Shown piece after piece: positions 26,423 to 34,482 of a DNA stretch of 64,000 nt. The translations under genes were made by a program, and so were the position numbers. The notes beneath the pieces are model-generated. The model saw only the letters and a program-made list of their open reading frames with translations. It made no database searches and was not told where the DNA came from. The first letter of the stretch is position 1; every line of letters starts with the position of its first letter. The DNA comes from CAWBFD01 sp963788115 (GTDB taxonomy: Bacteria; Actinomycetota; Thermoleophilia; Solirubrobacterales; 70-9): assembly GCA_963788115.1 (NCBI GenBank), contig CAWBFD010000004.1, forward strand, positions 496,001 to 560,000. The letters are read 5' to 3'.

Positions 26423-27222
26423 CACTTCCCGCCAGCAACCCCGCCGGCGGGGACGCGGGAGCACAAGCAGGAGGCGCGAGCCGAAGGCGAGGGCAAGGTG
26501 CTCGAGCGGGAGCGGAGCAGCCGGCGGGTAATGGTTTGCTGAGAATCTCGGAGCTCGCGGAGCGGTCGGGCGTGCCGGCGGCGACGATCCGCCACTACCT
26601 GCGCGAGGGGCTGCTGCCGGAGCCGGTGAAGACCTCGCGCAACATGGCGTACTACCCGGCCGAGTTCATCGACCGGATCCGCCTGATCAAGCAGCTCCAG
26701 GAGGAGCGCTTCCTGCCGTTGCGGGTGATCCGCGACCTGCTCGAGCGCGAGGACGCCGACCCGGAGCGGCTGCGGGCGATGGTCGAGCTCGAGGACCGGA
26801 TCCTCGAGCGCGCCCTGGCCGAGGAGCGTGAGCGGGTTCCGGCCGACGAGGTGCGGGCGCGCTATGACGTCCCCGCCGAGGTGCTGGAGCGGATGGCCGA
26901 GCTCGGCGTTCTCACCCCAACCGACAGCGGATACTCGCCCTCGGACGTTCGCATCGTCGAGGCGATCAGCCGCTTTCGCGCCGGCGGCTACGACGAGACC
27001 CTCGGCTTCACCGTCTACGACACGCTGCGCTATCGGGAGGCACTGGCGCCGTTGGTGCGCGAGGAGGTTCGCGTGCTCACCGAGCGCCTCGGCCACCTCG
27101 ATCCCGACCGTGCGCTCGAGGTGATCGCCGCCGGCACCGCACCGCTCAACGATCTGATCGCGGCCCTTCACACGAAGCTCCTCGTCGCCGAGCTCGAGAG
27201 CCACCGCGAGCGGCGAACCTAG
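26419..27222 (+). CDS. MerR family transcriptional regulator
   Basis: 267 residues. A Gly/Ala/Arg-rich stretch of about 42 residues precedes a MerR winged helix (LLRISELAERSGVPAATIRHYLREGLLPEP, then KTSRNMAYYPAEFIDRIRLIKQLQEERFLPLRVIRDLLE). The long C-terminal half is helical and lacks the cysteines of metal-sensing MerR proteins, so an organic ligand or acyl-CoA is more plausible. Its place as the last gene of the acyl-CoA operon suggests control of that operon. It converges with mscS and the two stops overlap by 4 bases. Confidence 0.88.
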   Translation: MTLPASNPAGGDAGAQAGGASRRRGQGARAGAEQPAGNGLLRISELAERSGVPAATIRHYLREGLLPEPVKTSRNMAYYPAEFIDRIRLIKQLQEERFLPLRVIRDLLEREDADPERLRAMVELEDRILERALAEERERVPADEVRARYDVPAEVLERMAELGVLTPTDSGYSPSDVRIVEAISRFRAGGYDETLGFTVYDTLRYREALAPLVREEVRVLTERLGHLDPDRALEVIAAGTAPLNDLIAALHTKLLVAELESHRERRT

Positions 27223-28178
27223 CCTCCGCCGTCGGTCGAGGCCTCCGCGCGCGCCCCCTCGCGCTCGCGCACCGCGGCCAGGATCTCGGCCGCCAGCTTG
27301 CCCCCGTCGGCCGGGTCGCGCGGCGTCGCGACGATCCTGACCACGACCTCGTCGCGATCCAGCTCCTCGAGCGCGATGTGGGGAGGATGCCGGATCGGAA
27401 CCGTGAGCGAGTCCGCGATCATCTCCTGCACCTCGCCCGGGGTGGTCTCGGCGGAGAAGCGGGCCCGCAGCTCGACCCGCTCGGGCTCGCGCAACGGCAT
27501 CACGGCCAGCTGCAGCAGGGTGGCGTTCGGGATCATGATCCGGTTCGCGCCGCTCACCAGCGACGTGTAGAAGAGCCCGAGCGAGGCGACGATCCCCTCG
27601 ACCTCGCCTGCGAGCGGTCCGCCGATCAGGCGCACGCGCTCGCCCACCCGGAACGGCCGCGTCGACTGCAGCACGATTCCGGCGAACAGGTTCGAGATCG
27701 TCTGCTGTGCGGCGAGGCCGAGCACGATGGCGGTGAACGCACCCCCGACCGCAAGCGCGTCGGGGCTGAGGCCCGCCACCCGCAGGGCGACCACGACCAC
27801 GATCGCGATCGTCGCCAGCCGGATCAGGAAGCCGACGGTTCCGGCGGTGCCCGGGTCCATTCGGCGGAACAGCGCCGGAGCAACCCCGCGGCCGATCATG
27901 CGGGCGAGCGCCCAGCCGAGGATCACCAGCGCCGCCACGGTGGCGATCCGAACCTCTGTGTTCAGCCCGGGGAAGAGGTCCTGGCGCTTGCTGAACAGCG
28001 CCAGCACGCCGGCGATCAGAAGCGCGACTACGACCACGCCGCCACGGGCGCGCTGGGCCTTGCCCCGATCGATCTCGGCCCCGAGCCCGACCTGCCGCCA
28101 CTCGTCGGTGCGGGTCTCGAGGTAGGGAGGACGGCGAAGGTACGCGCTGGGGCGGCGCCACGGCGGTGTGCGGGGCAT
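27219..28178 (-). CDS. Small-conductance mechanosensitive channel (MscS family)
   Basis: About 319 residues. Helices run from about 45 to 155, then the pore-lining TM3 (ALAVGGAFTAIVLGLAAQQTISNLFAGIVLQ) and the beta domain (PFRVGERVRLIGGPLAGEVEGIVASLGLFYT; IPNATLLQLAVMP). It should relieve turgor in the cytoplasmic membrane. ATG 28178 (PRTPPW start) is preferred to 28214. The ALGLAAQQ motif is the usual MscS gating glycine/alanine pattern. It is divergent from the nitrilase/TetR pair and convergent with MerR. Confidence 0.9.
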   Translation of the reverse strand: MPRTPPWRRPSAYLRRPPYLETRTDEWRQVGLGAEIDRGKAQRARGGVVVVALLIAGVLALFSKRQDLFPGLNTEVRIATVAALVILGWALARMIGRGVAPALFRRMDPGTAGTVGFLIRLATIAIVVVVALRVAGLSPDALAVGGAFTAIVLGLAAQQTISNLFAGIVLQSTRPFRVGERVRLIGGPLAGEVEGIVASLGLFYTSLVSGANRIMIPNATLLQLAVMPLREPERVELRARFSAETTPGEVQEMIADSLTVPIRHPPHIALEELDRDEVVVRIVATPRDPADGGKLAAEILAAVREREGARAEASTDGGG

Positions 28179-28256
28179 CACGTGTTCGTTCCCGGTGATC
28201 GCGAACCTACACATGCGACGCGGGTCTCGTGCCCCGCGCCCTCGGCTAGACTTAGA

Positions 28257-28272
28257 TTGACTGGTCAGTCAA
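28257..28272 (+). promoter_or_regulatory. TetR-type palindrome before the nitrilase/TetR operon
   Basis: TTGACTGGTCAGTCAA pairs at seven of eight positions of each half around its centre. TTGACTnnnnAGTCAA-type palindromes are common TetR operators, and a TetR gene is second in the operon that starts 72 bases downstream. TAGACT at 28247-28252, just before it, may be a -10 element. Autoregulation by the TetR protein, possibly affecting divergent mscS too, is the likely role. Confidence 0.6.
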
Positions 28273-28343
28273 CCGCCGGAAGGGCGGGAAGGGTAATCGT
28301 GCGGACCCCCTCTCGGGGGTGGATGCCGGTCAGCGAAGGAGAG

Positions 28344-29183
28344 ATGCGCGCCGCCGCCATACAGCTCAACTCGACCGCCGACGCGGCCCGGAACCTCGAG
28401 ACCGCCGGGCGGCTCGTGCGCGATGCGGCCGCCGATGGGGCCGAGCTGGTGGTGCTCCCGGAGAAGTGGAACCTCCTGGGCGACTCGCGGACGCTGCTCG
28501 AGGGCGCCGAGGCCCTGGACGGGCTTTCGGTCGAGGCCGCGCGGGCGTGGGCGCGCGAACTCGAGATCCATCTGATCGCCGGCAGCTTTGCCGAGCGGTC
28601 CGAGGGAGAGGCGCGCGCCTTCAACACCTCGGTGCTGATCGATGCCGGCGGTGAGGTGCTCGCCGTCTACCGCAAGATCCACATGTTCGACGTCGAGGTC
28701 GGCGGCGTCACCTACCGCGAGTCGGAGAGCGAGCAACCGGGCGAGGACATCGTCGTCGCCGGCGTCGCGAGCGGCAGAGAGGAGGTCGAGGTCGGCCTCA
28801 CCGTCTGCTACGACCTGCGCTTCCCCGAGCTCTACCGGATCCTGGCAGTGCGGGGCGCGCGGGTGATCACGGTCCCGTCCGCGTTCACCGCCACCACCGG
28901 CCGCGACCACTGGGAGGTGCTCCTACGCGCCCGCGCGATCGAGAACCAGGCGTACGTGGTCGCCCCGAACCAGATCGGGAAGGCGCCGCCGCACTACGAG
29001 TCGTACGGGCGCTCGGCGATCGTCGACCCCTGGGGCGTGGTGATCGCTCTGGCGCCGGATCGGGAGTGCTACATCGCCGCCGATCTCGACCTCGACGCCC
29101 AGCGCCGGATTCGCGAGTCGCTTCCGTCCCTCGCCAACCGCCGGCCGGAGGCATACCGTTGGTCGCCGGAGGCACCCGTCTGA
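28344..29183 (+). CDS. Carbon-nitrogen hydrolase (nitrilase superfamily, Nit2-like)
   Basis: 279 residues with the complete catalytic triad: Glu40 in LVVLPEKWN, Lys111 in YRKIHMFD and Cys155 in TVCYDLRFPE. The CYDLRFPE context and size match the Nit/omega-amidase and related amidohydrolase branch rather than true nitrilases. ATG 28344 begins directly at the family N-terminus (AAIQLNS) and has AAGGAG just upstream, though closely spaced; ATG 28323 is an alternative. It overlaps the TetR gene by 3 bases and lies behind a TetR-type palindrome. Confidence 0.9.
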   Translation: MRAAAIQLNSTADAARNLETAGRLVRDAAADGAELVVLPEKWNLLGDSRTLLEGAEALDGLSVEAARAWARELEIHLIAGSFAERSEGEARAFNTSVLIDAGGEVLAVYRKIHMFDVEVGGVTYRESESEQPGEDIVVAGVASGREEVEVGLTVCYDLRFPELYRILAVRGARVITVPSAFTATTGRDHWEVLLRARAIENQAYVVAPNQIGKAPPHYESYGRSAIVDPWGVVIALAPDRECYIAADLDLDAQRRIRESLPSLANRRPEAYRWSPEAPV

Positions 29184-29794
29184 TGGCCAAGGCACCCCCC
29201 GTCGACCGCCGCCGCCAGATCCTGGACGCCGCCGTGCGAGTGTTCGCGCGCCAGGGCTTTCACAGCTGCCGGGTCTCGGACATCGCCGACGAGGCCGGGG
29301 TCGCCTACGGGCTCGTCTACCACTACTTCTCCTCGAAGGAGCAGGTGATGAACGAGCTCTTCATGGAGCGCTGGTCGCTGCTGCTCCAGGCGATCGAGGA
29401 AGCGGACGGGCAGGAGATCTCGGGGCGCGAGAAGCTCGACGCGGTGGCCGGGTTCATCGTCGATTCCTACCGTCACGACCCCGAGCTGATGAAGGTGATC
29501 ATCGTCGAGGTCACCCGGGCCGCCAACTCGTTCGGCCGCACCCACCTGCCCGACATCAGCCAGGCCTACGACTCGATTGCGAGGATCGTGGAGGGGGCGC
29601 AGGCGACGGGCGAGTTCAGGCGCGACGTCGACCCGGTCTTCGCCTCGATGTGGTTCTACGGCGCGATCGAGCAGCTGCTCTCGGGCTGGGTGTTCGAGCT
29701 GATCCCCGACGGGGACGCCGACTTCGAGCGCGCCCGCGAGATGCTGGTCGAGACGATCTGCGGCGGGCTCGTGGCGGACCGGGAGCCGTCCTAG
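29183..29794 (+). CDS. TetR/AcrR family transcriptional regulator (FadR-like)
   Basis: 203 residues with a standard HTH (RRQILDAAVRVFARQGFHSC, then SDIADEAGVAYGLVYHYFSSK) and a helical C-terminal domain with MKVIIVEVTRAANSFG. The GLVYHYFSSKEQV form resembles fatty-acid-type TetR repressors. It is coupled to the nitrilase (TGATG) and followed 10 bases later by a hydrolase. The palindrome at 28257 is a likely binding site. It could regulate lipid or amide metabolism; the ligand is unknown. Confidence 0.9.
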   Translation: MAKAPPVDRRRQILDAAVRVFARQGFHSCRVSDIADEAGVAYGLVYHYFSSKEQVMNELFMERWSLLLQAIEEADGQEISGREKLDAVAGFIVDSYRHDPELMKVIIVEVTRAANSFGRTHLPDISQAYDSIARIVEGAQATGEFRRDVDPVFASMWFYGAIEQLLSGWVFELIPDGDADFERAREMLVETICGGLVADREPS

Positions 29795-29803
29795 CCAGCC
29801 GCC

Positions 29804-31084
29804 ATGTGGGAGTCGCTGGCGACGACTAAGCGCCAGGACCGGGTGCTGCACGGTGCCGCCAAGGCACTCAACGTCCTGATCGGGCTGATCGTCCTGCCCG
29901 CCTGGCTGGTCGGGCAGCGCCTGGTCGAGCCGCTGAAGCGGGTGTTGGCGCTGCTCGATCCCGAGCCACCTCCGAAGCCGCCCGTCCCTCCCGAGCGTGA
30001 GCGCTCGATGGCGGCCCTGATGGCCGACCTCGAGGCGATCCCCGGGGCGCTCGAGCCGCGACCGCTGGCCGAGGTCCGCAAGGGCTTCGCCGACATCTCC
30101 ACCTTCGTCCTGACTCAGCTTCGCGAGACGTCCGGGCTCGGCTACTCCTATCCGGCCCAGTTCACCGACCACGTGTTCGAGGGCGCCGACGGGGAGCGGA
30201 TCGCGGCGGCGATCGCGATCCAGGACGAGCCCCGCCCCGCCCTGATCGTCGTCCACGGGCTGTTCACCTCGAGGCGCTTCGACTACGTCCGCCAGATCGC
30301 GGTCAACGCCTTCTTCGATTGGGGCTTCAGCGTGGCCGCGGTCGACCTGCGCAGCTTCGGCCTCACCAACTACACCAGCTCCGCGCCGTCCTCGGCCGGC
30401 TGGAAGGAGGGGGAGGATGTGGTCGCGCTGGGGCGATACCTGAAGCAGCTGGGTGCGACCTCGGTCGGGGCGCTCGGGATCTCGCTCGGCGGTTGCACGG
30501 TCCTCGACGCCTGCGACGTCGAAGGCGCCGAGGAGGCGCTCGACGGCGGCATCCTGGCGATCTCGCCGCCCGCCGAGCCCCGCGCCGTGGCGGAGCGCCT
30601 GTCGCGCCGGCTTCCGCGCCGGCACCCCGCCTACGCGCTCAACTACGCCTTCCACGCCATGCTGACCTCGCGCGCGCGGGGCTCCGGGTGGCCCGCGGAG
30701 ATCGCCACGCTGCTGGATCCCGTGGCGATGCTCGCCGCCCCCTACTACGAGGTCAGCGTCGACGAGCTGTGGAGCCGAGCCGCCCCGGTGAACCACATCG
30801 CCGGCGCCCGCGTCCCGGTCCTGGTGCTGCACCCCGAGGACGATCAGATCGTGAAGGTGGACGAGGCGCGGAAGCTGGCCGAGCTCGCGGCCGACAACGA
30901 TCTCGTCAGCGTCTGGATCCTCCCGGCCGGCAAGCACGGCATCCTCGATGCGGTCGACCACGACTGGACCTATGCCGTCTACCGCATGTTCTTCGAGCGC
31001 TGGGCTGGGTACGAGCGGGGTGCGGAAGATGGGTCTCGGCGGGGGGCGCAGATCATGGACGCCGCAGGAACCGTTACAAAGTAG
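29804..31084 (+). CDS. Alpha/beta-hydrolase, membrane-anchored
   Basis: 426 residues. One hydrophobic helix near the N-terminus (LNVLIGLIVLPAWLVGQRLV, about 23-42) is followed by a Pro-rich linker. A hydrolase domain follows: LIVVHGLFTSRRFDYV as the oxyanion region, nucleophile elbow GISLGG (Ser227), acid in LHPEDDQIV and histidine in PAGKHGILD. The family resembles YheT/EMB8-like hydrolases. The short C-terminal tail is Arg/Gly-rich. It may act on lipids at the membrane; the substrate is not identifiable. Ten bases separate it from the TetR gene. Confidence 0.85.
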   Translation: MWESLATTKRQDRVLHGAAKALNVLIGLIVLPAWLVGQRLVEPLKRVLALLDPEPPPKPPVPPERERSMAALMADLEAIPGALEPRPLAEVRKGFADISTFVLTQLRETSGLGYSYPAQFTDHVFEGADGERIAAAIAIQDEPRPALIVVHGLFTSRRFDYVRQIAVNAFFDWGFSVAAVDLRSFGLTNYTSSAPSSAGWKEGEDVVALGRYLKQLGATSVGALGISLGGCTVLDACDVEGAEEALDGGILAISPPAEPRAVAERLSRRLPRRHPAYALNYAFHAMLTSRARGSGWPAEIATLLDPVAMLAAPYYEVSVDELWSRAAPVNHIAGARVPVLVLHPEDDQIVKVDEARKLAELAADNDLVSVWILPAGKHGILDAVDHDWTYAVYRMFFERWAGYERGAEDGSRRGAQIMDAAGTVTK

Positions 31085-31087
31085 CCC

Positions 31088-31231
31088 GTGGACACGGACG
31101 ACACCGACATGTTGCGGAAGCTGATGTGGGCGGGGCTGCTGGCCGCCAGCGGTGCTCTGGCCAGCCTGATCGCGCACCGGATATCGACCGCGATCTGGGT
31201 GCGGGTCTTCGACGAGGAGCCGCCCGGGTGA
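31088..31231 (+). CDS. Small membrane protein, DUF4235-like
   Basis: 47 residues starting at GTG 31088, too short for common ORF thresholds. One hydrophobic helix (LMWAGLLAASGALASLIAHR) is flanked by an acidic start and an acidic C-terminus. Size, helix and position before a holin-X and a DUF3618 gene match the actinobacterial DUF4235/holin-X/DUF3618 trio. Its stop overlaps the GTG of the next gene (GTGA at 31228). The function of the trio is unknown; envelope integrity has been suggested for such small membrane clusters. Confidence 0.65.
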   Translation: MDTDDTDMLRKLMWAGLLAASGALASLIAHRISTAIWVRVFDEEPPG

Positions 31232-31706
31232 CGCCCCAGATCCCGGAGTCCCCCCGGAGGACAAGTCGGTCGGCAAGCTCCTCTTCGACGTCTCCGATCA
31301 GGTCTCGGCGCTGGTGCGCGAGGAGGTCGAGCTCGCCAAGGCCGAGATCTCGGAGAAGGTCTCGAGCCTTGCTCGCGGCGGGGCAGTGGGGATCGCCGCC
31401 GGCGTGTTCGCGCTGCTCGGCTTCGCGATGCTGATGCACGCGATCGCCTGGCTCCTCAACGAGCTCTTCTTCGAGGACGAAGTCTGGGTCGGGTTCCTGA
31501 TCGAGGCCGTCTTCTGGTTCATCGTGGCCGCGATCGCCGGCCTGATCGCGTACCGGAGCGTCCAGGCGGGCTCCCCACCCACGCCGGACTTGGCGATCGA
31601 GGAGGCCAAGCGCGTGCGGCAGACCCTCGAGACCGGCACGACGCCGATGGCGAGGGAGCCGGTTGCCAGCGAGCCCGACCACGGACCGTTGAGCGAGCGC
31701 CCATGA
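31228..31706 (+). CDS. Holin-X family (phage-holin-like) membrane protein, apparent frameshift
   Basis: The recognisable protein (LVREEVELAKAEISEKVSSL, then two membrane helices, IAAGVFALLGFAMLMHAIAWLL and VGFLIEAVFWFIVAAIAGLI) runs in the frame ending at 31706. Its conserved N-terminus (PPEDKSVGKLLFDVSDQVSALV) has no start codon in that frame. A GTG at 31228 overlapping the upstream stop would supply VTPQIPESP in another frame; the two join if the C6 run at 31250-31255 had one more C. So this is either an assembly or sequencing indel, a real frameshift, or a start at GTG 31314. Confidence 0.7.
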
Positions 31707-31975
31707 GCGACCCGCCCGATGTCTACGTCAGCGGGGCCGGTGAGCCGGTGGCTCGCCCGGCGCCCAAGCCGCCCAGGACCTCGGCCGAGATTCGCCGGGA
31801 CATCGAGGCCCAGCGCGAGCAGCTCGGCCACTCGGTCGAGGCGCTCCGCACCCGCGTCACGGAGCTCACCGACTGGCGCCGCCAGGTGCGCGAGCACCGT
31901 CGCGAGCTGATCATCGGCGCGGCCGTCGTCGGCTTCGCCGTCGGCGGGCTGCTGGCGCTGCGCCGGCGCGGCTAG
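31703..31975 (+). CDS. DUF3618 small membrane protein
   Basis: 90 residues with the DUF3618 signature PRTSAEIRRDIEAQREQLGHSVEALRTRV (about 24-52) followed by a short charged stretch and one C-terminal helix (LIIGAAVVGFAVGGLLAL). It overlaps the holin-X gene by 4 bases (ATGA), consistent with one operon. The amphipathic helix suggests a membrane-tethered coiled-coil. It ends 10 bases before the converging secreted-protein gene. Confidence 0.85.
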   Translation: MSDPPDVYVSGAGEPVARPAPKPPRTSAEIRRDIEAQREQLGHSVEALRTRVTELTDWRRQVREHRRELIIGAAVVGFAVGGLLALRRRG

Positions 31976-31985
31976 ACCGCTGGAT

Positions 31986-32330
31986 CTAAGCCCCGACGAT
32001 GAACCGCACGTGCTCGTGCTGGCCGCGGTCGTTGCGGATGCAGTCCACGCGGACGACCTCGTCGCCGATCGGCTTCTCGCGGCAGCGCCAGTTGGGAGGG
32101 TCGCCCGGCCCGCCGAAGGTGTAGCGGCGAGCGAGCTTCCGAGCCGTGGGGCAGCCGACGTTGTAGGACCGCACGTTGAACCAGCCCGCGCCCGGCTGAG
32201 GCTGGGAGCCGCAGTGGTTCTCAAAGCCATGGCCGTGAGCCGAGCCGGCCAGGGCGCTGGGCGCGAGCGCAAGGCCGACCGCAGCGGCCGCAATGGCCAG
32301 TGCGAGCAGGCGTCCGAGGGTCCTGATCAT
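31986..32330 (-). CDS. Small secreted protein, unknown function
   Basis: 114 residues. A clear Sec signal peptide (RTLGRLLALAIAAAAVGLALAPSALAG) precedes a 90-residue mature part with four or so cysteines (NHCGSQ, VGCPTA, WRCREK, VDCIRN), probably paired as two disulfides. The mature part is basic and rich in Arg/Gly/Pro. I recognise no family. The protein is likely exported and small; its role is unknown. It is convergent with the DUF3618 gene. Confidence 0.75.
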   Translation of the reverse strand: MIRTLGRLLALAIAAAAVGLALAPSALAGSAHGHGFENHCGSQPQPGAGWFNVRSYNVGCPTARKLARRYTFGGPGDPPNWRCREKPIGDEVVRVDCIRNDRGQHEHVRFIVGA

Positions 32331-32395
32331 CGTGATCGTCTCATCCGGGGTGGTGGGAGGCTAGCCGGTCGAGCTCTGGTGCCACGTGTGTGGGC

Positions 32396-33280
32396 TCAGT
32401 CCTGCAGGAACTCCGGGCGGATTCCGCCGACCCCGAGGAGCCCGGGGCCGACGTGCGCGCCGATCACCGGGCCGACCTCGGAGACGAAGACCGGATCGCG
32501 GTCAAAGATGTCACGGCACGCCTCGACCAGCCGCCGCGCGGCGTCGGGGCTCTGGATGTGCTGCACGACCCAGGCGGTGGCACCGTCCTGCTTGCGCTCG
32601 CGCGCGTACTCGACCATGCGCTCGAAGGCGCGGCGACGGGTCCGCACCCGCTCGACCGGCGTGATCTCCTCGCCGAGGGTGAGGATCGGCTTGATCTGGA
32701 GCGCCGACCCCAGCCACGCCTGTGCCGAGCCGATCCGTCCGCCCTTGCGGAGGTACTCGAGGGTGTTGATCGCGAACCAGATCCGGAGCGAATCCCGGGT
32801 TCGGTCGACCACCTCGAGCGTCCCGGCGCCGCCGGCGCCGCCGCCGGCCGCGCGCGCGGCGGCCAGCGCGAGCAGACCCTGCCCGCCGGCCCCGGTGCGG
32901 CTGTCGTAGACATGGATGCGCTCGCCGCCCTTCCCTTCGTCGATCAGGCGCTGGCGGGCCTGCAGCGCCGACTCGTACGTGCCGGAGATCCCGGCCGAGA
33001 TGTGGATCGAGACGATCTCGCCGCCCTCCTCGAGGAGCGGCCCGTAGACGCCGATGAAGTCGCCGACCGACGGCTGCGAGGTGGTGGCGCCCGACTCGCT
33101 GCGGCGCAGCCGCTCATAGAAGCCCGCGTAGTCGGCAGGGGCGATCTCGATCTCGGGGCGCTCGGAGCCGTCGAGCGAGATGTACAGGCTGACCCGGTGG
33201 ATCCCGTGCTCCGCGACCAGCTCGTCGGGCAGATACGCGGTCGTGTCCGTGACGACCGCGGTCTTCGCGGCGGGGCTCAC
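32396..33280 (-). CDS. DegV family protein (fatty-acid-binding fold)
   Basis: 294 residues. The N-terminus has the DegV pattern AVVTDTTAYLPDELVAEHGI followed by VSLYISLDG, the second part has TSQPSVGDF and HISAGISGTYESALQARQ. The C-terminal domain has LGSALQIKPILTLGEEITPVERVRTRRRAFERMVEYA. DegV/FakB-type proteins bind fatty acids for incorporation into lipids through FakA kinase; no fakA is seen nearby. A compositional Gly/Ala insert (AAARAAGGGAGGAG) is unusual. It is divergent from the glutaredoxin-like gene. Confidence 0.9.
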   Translation of the reverse strand: MSPAAKTAVVTDTTAYLPDELVAEHGIHRVSLYISLDGSERPEIEIAPADYAGFYERLRRSESGATTSQPSVGDFIGVYGPLLEEGGEIVSIHISAGISGTYESALQARQRLIDEGKGGERIHVYDSRTGAGGQGLLALAAARAAGGGAGGAGTLEVVDRTRDSLRIWFAINTLEYLRKGGRIGSAQAWLGSALQIKPILTLGEEITPVERVRTRRRAFERMVEYARERKQDGATAWVVQHIQSPDAARRLVEACRDIFDRDPVFVSEVGPVIGAHVGPGLLGVGGIRPEFLQD

Positions 33281-33327
33281 ATGCGCGTTCTATCACGGGG
33301 ACCTCAGCGCGGAGCCCATACGCTCGC

Positions 33328-33588
33328 GTGGTGAGCGCGAGCGAGATCGTCCTCTATCGCTGCCCGAACCCGACCAACGTGCTCTGCCCCTGCGGGGCGG
33401 TCGAGCGCCGGCTGCGCAAGCACGACCTCGAGCACCGGACCGAACGGGTGCCCTACAGGCGCTCGAACCGGCCGGAGATCGAGGAGCTCACCCACCAGCG
33501 CCGCGTCCCGGTGCTCATCGACGGCGACGAGGTGATCCACGACTCGAGGCGAATCATCCAATACCTGGACTGGAAGTACGGCGGCTGA
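33328..33588 (+). CDS. Glutaredoxin/GST N-terminal-domain protein
   Basis: About 86 residues of thioredoxin fold, a bare GST-N/glutaredoxin-like domain: IVLYRCPNPTNVLCPCGAVERRL at the N-terminus, VPVLIDGDEVIHDSRRIIQYLD at the C-terminus. A CPxxxxLCPC cysteine pattern replaces the classical CPYC, so thiol chemistry is possible but the active site is atypical. GTG 33328 or 33331 could start it. It lies directly before the A-type Fe-S carrier gene and shares the cluster with glutaredoxin, BolA and FprA. Confidence 0.78.
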   Translation: MVSASEIVLYRCPNPTNVLCPCGAVERRLRKHDLEHRTERVPYRRSNRPEIEELTHQRRVPVLIDGDEVIHDSRRIIQYLDWKYGG

Positions 33589-33589
33589 G

Positions 33590-33613
33590 GATGCCTGGCA
33601 TCACCTATACAAT
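33590..33613 (+). promoter_or_regulatory. Palindrome plus -10 element before the A-type carrier gene
   Basis: GATGCC-T-GGCATC (33590-33602) is a perfect 6-bp inverted repeat, and TACAAT (33608-33613, -10-like) follows 5 bases later. If used, transcription would begin close to the ATG at 33623, giving an almost leaderless message. A protein bound to the palindrome would block the promoter. The regulator is unknown. Confidence 0.45.
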
Positions 33614-33622
33614 GTGAAGCGA

Positions 33623-34024
33623 ATGGAGACTCCTCAGGCAGCGGTCAGCCTTACCGACACGGCCGCCGAGAAGATCAAGGATCTGCTCGCGGCGAACGAG
33701 GGCGCGCCCGCCGGGGCCGGCGCGGAGGCCGTGGCCGCCGGCCAGGCCCTGCGAGTGGCGGTCCGGGGCGGGGGCTGCTCCGGCTTCCAGTACGCCCTGG
33801 CGCTGGACCAGCCCAAGGAGGACGACCACGTGTTCGAGCATCAGGGTGTCTCGGTGGTGGTCGACCAGGTGAGCATGCAGTTCGTGTTCGGCTCGGAGGT
33901 CGACTACGTCGACGGCCTCCAGGGCGCGGGGTTCACGGTCAACAACCCGAACGTCGTCGCCGCCTGCGGCTGCGGCTCCTCTTTCCAGGTCAAAGAAGAC
34001 GCCGCCGAGCAGGCGACCGTCTAA
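33623..34024 (+). CDS. A-type iron-sulfur carrier (HesB/IscA/ErpA family)
   Basis: 133 residues. The three conserved cysteines are present: Cys52 in RGGGCSGFQY and Cys115/Cys117 in AACGCGSSF. An Ala/Gly-rich insert of about 15 residues (GAPAGAGAEAVAAGQ) between the first helix and strand is longer than in most A-type carriers. It should pass Fe-S clusters to apo-proteins. ATG 33623 is favoured; GTG 33614 is an alternative. A CGFS glutaredoxin and BolA gene lie on the opposite strand immediately downstream, a usual partner set. Confidence 0.92.
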   Translation: METPQAAVSLTDTAAEKIKDLLAANEGAPAGAGAEAVAAGQALRVAVRGGGCSGFQYALALDQPKEDDHVFEHQGVSVVVDQVSMQFVFGSEVDYVDGLQGAGFTVNNPNVVAACGCGSSFQVKEDAAEQATV

Positions 34025-34038
34025 CCGGTACGAGGGCC

Positions 34039-34443
34039 TCAGCCCAGCGGCATCGGCGGGCTTTGCTGTGGCCCGCCCTCGACCAGGCGCGTTGACTCGG
34101 GTGCCGTGGCGTCAGCCGGCTGCTCGGCTCCGAGCAGCCCGGCCAGCTCGCCCGACTCGAGCATCTCCTCAACGATGTCGCAGCCGCCGACCAGCTCGCC
34201 GTTGACGTAGAGCTGGGGGAAGGTCTGCCAGTCGGAGATCTCGCCGGTGACCTCGCGCAGGGGCGCGAGGGCCGGGAGCACGTCGACCGCCCCGTACTCG
34301 ACGCCGAGTTGCTCGAGTACCCCCACGACGCGCATCGAGAACCCGCACCGAGGCGCGTCCGGCGTGCCCTTCATGAACAGGAGCACCTGGTTGTCGCGGA
34401 TCAGCTCCTCAACCTTGTCCTTGAGCTGCGGATCAGCCATCAC
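34039..34443 (-). CDS. Monothiol glutaredoxin (CGFS type, Grx4-like)
   Basis: 134 residues. The N-terminal 105 carry the CGFS active site (PRCGFSMRVVGVLEQ, Cys33) and FPQLYVNGELVGGCDI. Such glutaredoxins bind and deliver [2Fe-2S] clusters, often with BolA. A Pro/Ala-rich, mostly disordered tail (about 30 residues) follows. It is convergent with the A-type carrier (14-base gap) and lies 39 bases downstream of the bolA stop on the same strand, fitting a BolA-Grx partnership. Confidence 0.93.
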   Translation of the reverse strand: MMADPQLKDKVEELIRDNQVLLFMKGTPDAPRCGFSMRVVGVLEQLGVEYGAVDVLPALAPLREVTGEISDWQTFPQLYVNGELVGGCDIVEEMLESGELAGLLGAEQPADATAPESTRLVEGGPQQSPPMPLG

Positions 34444-34482
34444 GATTCACCTTAGCGAAGGAGTGCGCTCGGCCGCGTCGGC

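Noticed and set aside
26152..28161. Long minus-strand frame overlapping CaiB, MerR and mscS
   Set aside because: It crosses well-supported genes, is low-complexity, and only its end overlaps real coding in another frame.
29069..31276. 735-codon minus-strand frame opposite TetR and hydrolase genes
   Set aside because: Antisense to two confident genes, with biased composition and no recognisable domain.
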